Shown in pieces: positions 63,831-64,000 of a DNA stretch of 64,000 nt; the first letter of the stretch is position 1; every line of letters starts with the position of its first letter. The stretch comes from Oxyruncus cristatus. Its lineage: Eukaryota > Chordata > Aves > Passeriformes > Cotingidae. The DNA is taken from the NCBI GenBank assembly GCA_013399855.1, contig VXAY01005021.1, positions 222,267 to 286,266 of the forward strand, read 5' to 3'. The notes under the pieces were generated by a model. That model was not told where the DNA came from and searched no databases. It worked only from the letters and a program-made list of their open reading frames with translations. The translations under genes and the position numbers were made by a program.

Positions 63831-63985
63831 GTGAGCGGCGGCGGGGTGAGCGGGATGCCCCTCCTGCCACCCCGCCGCCGANCGCGGCAGAGCGGACCGG
63901 GAGCAGGGAGCGGGGTGCCTGCGTGCCTTCCCGCCCCGCGGGGCCCCTTCCCGCGTGTCTCCCTACACGCGCGTATCCCGCTGTC

Positions 63986-63998
63986 CGCGCGCGCGCGC
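63986..63998. repeat. (CG)6 tract, Z-DNA-prone
   Basis: cgcgcgcgcgcgc at the right edge is alternating purine-pyrimidine, the classic Z-DNA-forming sequence. Such tracts are seen near some active CpG-island promoters. Confidence 0.75.
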
Positions 63999-64000
63999 TG

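Larger units (their letters stand above)
63200..64000 (+). promoter_or_regulatory. CpG island, probable promoter/5' end of a gene
   Basis: From about 63200 the sequence is strongly GC-rich and dense in CpG, in sharp contrast with the previous 60 kb. GC boxes occur (ccccgccc at 63702-63709 and cgccccgc near 63930-63940), and an NRF1-like cgcatgcgg lies at about 63550-63558. There is no TATA box, as usual for CpG-island promoters. The island runs to the window edge, so the gene most likely extends to the right on the plus strand. A minus-strand or bidirectional start cannot be excluded. Base 63882 is ambiguous (N). The gene is not recognised. Confidence 0.75.

Noticed and set aside
1..64000. 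Endogenous retrovirus or LTR element
   Set aside because: No TG...CA-bounded long direct repeats, primer-binding site or gag/pol-like translation was noticed. All retrotransposon remains found are CR1-type LINEs or SINE-like.
1..64000. CRISPR array, bacterial operon or tRNA cluster
   Set aside because: No regularly spaced repeats, ribosome-binding-site-led gene strings or cloverleaf-like tRNA genes were seen. The sequence is vertebrate in character.

Overview
This window looks like a bird chromosome segment, probably intergenic or deeply intronic. The species cannot be named. The best evidence is CR1 LINE debris. One copy (about 14593-14971) has the typical avian CR1 3' end, with the 'gccccatccaacctgg' and 'gggcaacctgttccag' blocks, and a second short tail lies at about 10617-10670. 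Low repeat density, AT-rich unique sequence, a sharp CpG island at the right end and no bacterial gene structure all fit a bird. No recognisable multi-exon gene, tRNA, rRNA, snRNA, CRISPR array or prokaryotic operon was found. Almost all open reading frames are short and scattered on both strands, as expected by chance.

Layout. From 1 to about 19 kb the sequence is AT-rich and unique. It holds a decayed palindromic element at the left edge, two MIR/CORE-SINE-like relics (about 2212-2345 and 18710-18850), one unexplained 207-codon open frame (3700-4320), CR1 copies of different ages (10617, 13210, 14593) and an inverted-repeat relic (17583-17697). From about 19.5 to 21.4 kb is a distinct block with three G-quadruplex-capable tracts. 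From 21.4 to 37.4 kb is a long AT-rich stretch containing pieces of a very old CR1-like LINE (28480-28680 and 29180-29480). A decayed plus-strand CR1 occupies 37476-37979. From 38 to 53 kb are small structures: a 26-bp tandem duplication, a 16-bp perfect palindrome, an 11-bp-stem hairpin, a MIR relic, a CR1 tail and a 115-bp inverted-repeat element at 48463-48577. At 52837-52870 a poly(A)/N/poly(G) junction marks an assembly uncertainty. From 53.1 to 54.7 kb are a small GC-rich island and then an old plus-strand CR1. From 56.6 to 58.5 kb are two perfect cAMP-response-element octamers and a CACGTG E-box.

From about 63.2 kb to the end the base composition changes sharply to a CpG island with GC boxes and (CG)n. 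This is most simply the promoter and 5' end of a gene continuing to the right of the window. A possible first coding exon (ATG at 63792, splice-donor match at 63831) is proposed with low confidence, and the gene is not recognised. The most plausible functional reading is a gene-poor flank or intron carrying regulatory sequence, with a promoter at its right edge.
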